7,363 nucleotides of DNA from JAKEGN01 sp964465665 (GTDB lineage Bacteria; Pseudomonadota; Gammaproteobacteria; Steroidobacterales; Woeseiaceae), in NCBI GenBank assembly GCA_964465665.1, contig CAYXKM010000069.1, positions 1-7,363 of the forward strand, written 5' to 3'. Shown piece by piece: positions 6,786 through 7,363 of the stretch. Below the pieces are notes generated by a model. It saw nothing but the letters and a program-made list of their open reading frames with translations, searched no databases and had not been told where the DNA came from. Made by a program: the position numbers and the translations under genes. How positions within the stretch are numbered: position 1 is the first letter of the stretch; each line of letters starts with the position of its first letter.

Positions 6786-7082
6786 TCAGTCGCGGTGCCG
6801 TCTTTCCAGGCAATCGGCAACGTCTGCCAGTGACAGTCCAAGTACTGCCAGCAGCAGCTGGAAGTGAAACATGAGGTCGGCTGCTTCGCTGATCTGCTCC
6901 TGCCTCGTCCCTGCAACTGCTGCAAGTGCCAGCTCGACGGCTTCTTCGCCGACCTTCTGCGCAACGCGGCGATCGCCGGATGCGATCAGCTGTATCGTGT
7001 AACTTGCAGCAGACTCGCATTTCATGCGATCCCGAATGATCTGTTCGAGCTCGCTGAGAAAATTCAGGTTGTGTCCGCTCAT
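6786..7082 (-). CDS. hisE: Phosphoribosyl-ATP pyrophosphatase
   Basis: Cytoplasmic enzyme (EC 3.6.1.31) for the second step of histidine synthesis: it hydrolyses phosphoribosyl-ATP to phosphoribosyl-AMP and pyrophosphate. The 98-residue protein has the usual length of a stand-alone HisE and the all-alpha MazG-like pattern. KVGEEAVE at 43-50 supplies acidic metal ligands (E46, E47, E50), and EAAD at 66-69 supplies E66 and D69. No HisI (cyclohydrolase) domain is attached, unlike the fused HisIE of enteric bacteria. The ATG at 7080-7082 has a strong AAGGAG site 7 nt upstream. The gene follows hisF by 26 bp on the same strand and is very probably co-transcribed with it. Its 3' end meets lysC-lysA head-on across 17 bp. 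Confidence 0.95.
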   Translation of the reverse strand: MSGHNLNFLSELEQIIRDRMKCESAASYTIQLIASGDRRVAQKVGEEAVELALAAVAGTRQEQISEAADLMFHFQLLLAVLGLSLADVADCLERRHRD

Positions 7083-7089
7083 ACTGGAT

Positions 7090-7095
7090 CTCCTT
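7090..7095 (-). promoter_or_regulatory. Ribosome binding site of hisE
   Basis: On the minus strand AAGGAG lies 7 nt before the hisE ATG, inside the 26-bp hisF-hisE gap. It is the strongest Shine-Dalgarno in the window and fixes the hisE start. Confidence 0.8.
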
Positions 7096-7108
7096 GCCTG
7101 CAGAGGAA

Positions 7109-7363
7109 TCAGTTGCGTACGTCTATGCCTTCGCTTTGCAAATAACGTTTCAGTTCATTGATGTTGATTTCACCGCTGTGAAAAACGCTTGCCGCAAGAG
7201 CACCGTCAACCGATGCGGCCGAGAATACGTCGACGAAATGCCGGGCGGTGCCGGCACCGCCGGACGCAATCAGAGGAACATTGCAAATCGGACGAATTTG
7301 TCCCAGTTGCACGGTGTCGTAGCCAAGTCGCACTCCGTCGCGGTTCATGCAGTTCAGCACGAT
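7109..7363 (-). CDS. hisF: Imidazole glycerol phosphate synthase, cyclase subunit (3' part)
   Basis: C-terminal 84 residues of HisF, out of a usual total of about 255; the rest lies beyond the right edge. HisF is the (beta/alpha)8-barrel cyclase that works with the glutaminase HisH. It uses ammonia to turn PRFAR into imidazole glycerol phosphate, and AICAR is released. The fragment starts at the strand carrying the catalytic acid (IMLNCMNRDGV, aspartate in NRDG). It then shows the two phosphate-binding segments, LIASGGAG and LAASVFHSG, and the usual ending LKRYLQSEGIDVRN. The internal ATG at 7358-7360 is not the start, because the frame stays open to the window edge. It lies upstream of hisE in the same operon. 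Confidence 0.95.
   Translation of the reverse strand: MVLNCMNRDGVRLGYDTVQLGQIRPICNVPLIASGGAGTARHFVDVFSAASVDGALAASVFHSGEININELKRYLQSEGIDVRN

Noticed and set aside
6777..6799. GGCAC/GTGCC inverted repeat as a terminator for lysC-lysA
   Set aside because: It has only 5 bp with a 13-nt loop, is followed by GTCTTTCC rather than a T-run, and overlaps the hisE coding end.

Overview
The window looks like chromosomal DNA from a GC-rich gammaproteobacterium. The best clue is the single-chain aspartate kinase/diaminopimelate decarboxylase, a fusion known from Xanthomonadales and relatives. A stand-alone HisE beside HisF, and a short (562-residue) IlvD of the type with three widely spaced cysteines, argue against an enteric bacterium. 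No taxonomic marker is present, so this placement is an inference. There are no mobile elements, tRNAs, rRNAs or CRISPR arrays.

Layout, left to right. (1) Positions 2-2140, plus strand: a membrane-bound Ser/Thr protein kinase, cut off at its 5' end by the window. It has a cytoplasmic kinase domain, one transmembrane helix, an Ala/Glu/Pro-rich linker and two extracytoplasmic Calx-beta-like domains. (2) Positions 2180-3868, plus strand: ilvD, dihydroxy-acid dehydratase, 39 bp downstream of the kinase gene. (3) Positions 3869-4122: a 254-bp gap with a possible sigma-70 promoter, a run of RNA hairpins and a rho-independent terminator only 34 bp before the next start codon. (4) Positions 4123-6768, plus strand: the lysC-lysA fusion, with a GTG start. 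(5) Positions 6786-7082, minus strand: hisE. (6) Positions 7109-7363, minus strand: the 3' end of hisF, which runs off the window.

All the metabolic genes make amino acids: the branched-chain dehydratase step, the first and last committed steps of lysine synthesis, and two steps of histidine synthesis. The kinase is the odd one out and probably senses an envelope signal.

The most interesting part is the gap before lysC-lysA. Four segments there can pair as 1:2, 2:3 and 3:4, the layout of a transcription attenuator (anti-antiterminator, antiterminator, terminator). The pairings can be read directly from the sequence. That the element controls lysC-lysA, and what it would sense, are inferences. 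It does not match the lysine riboswitch.
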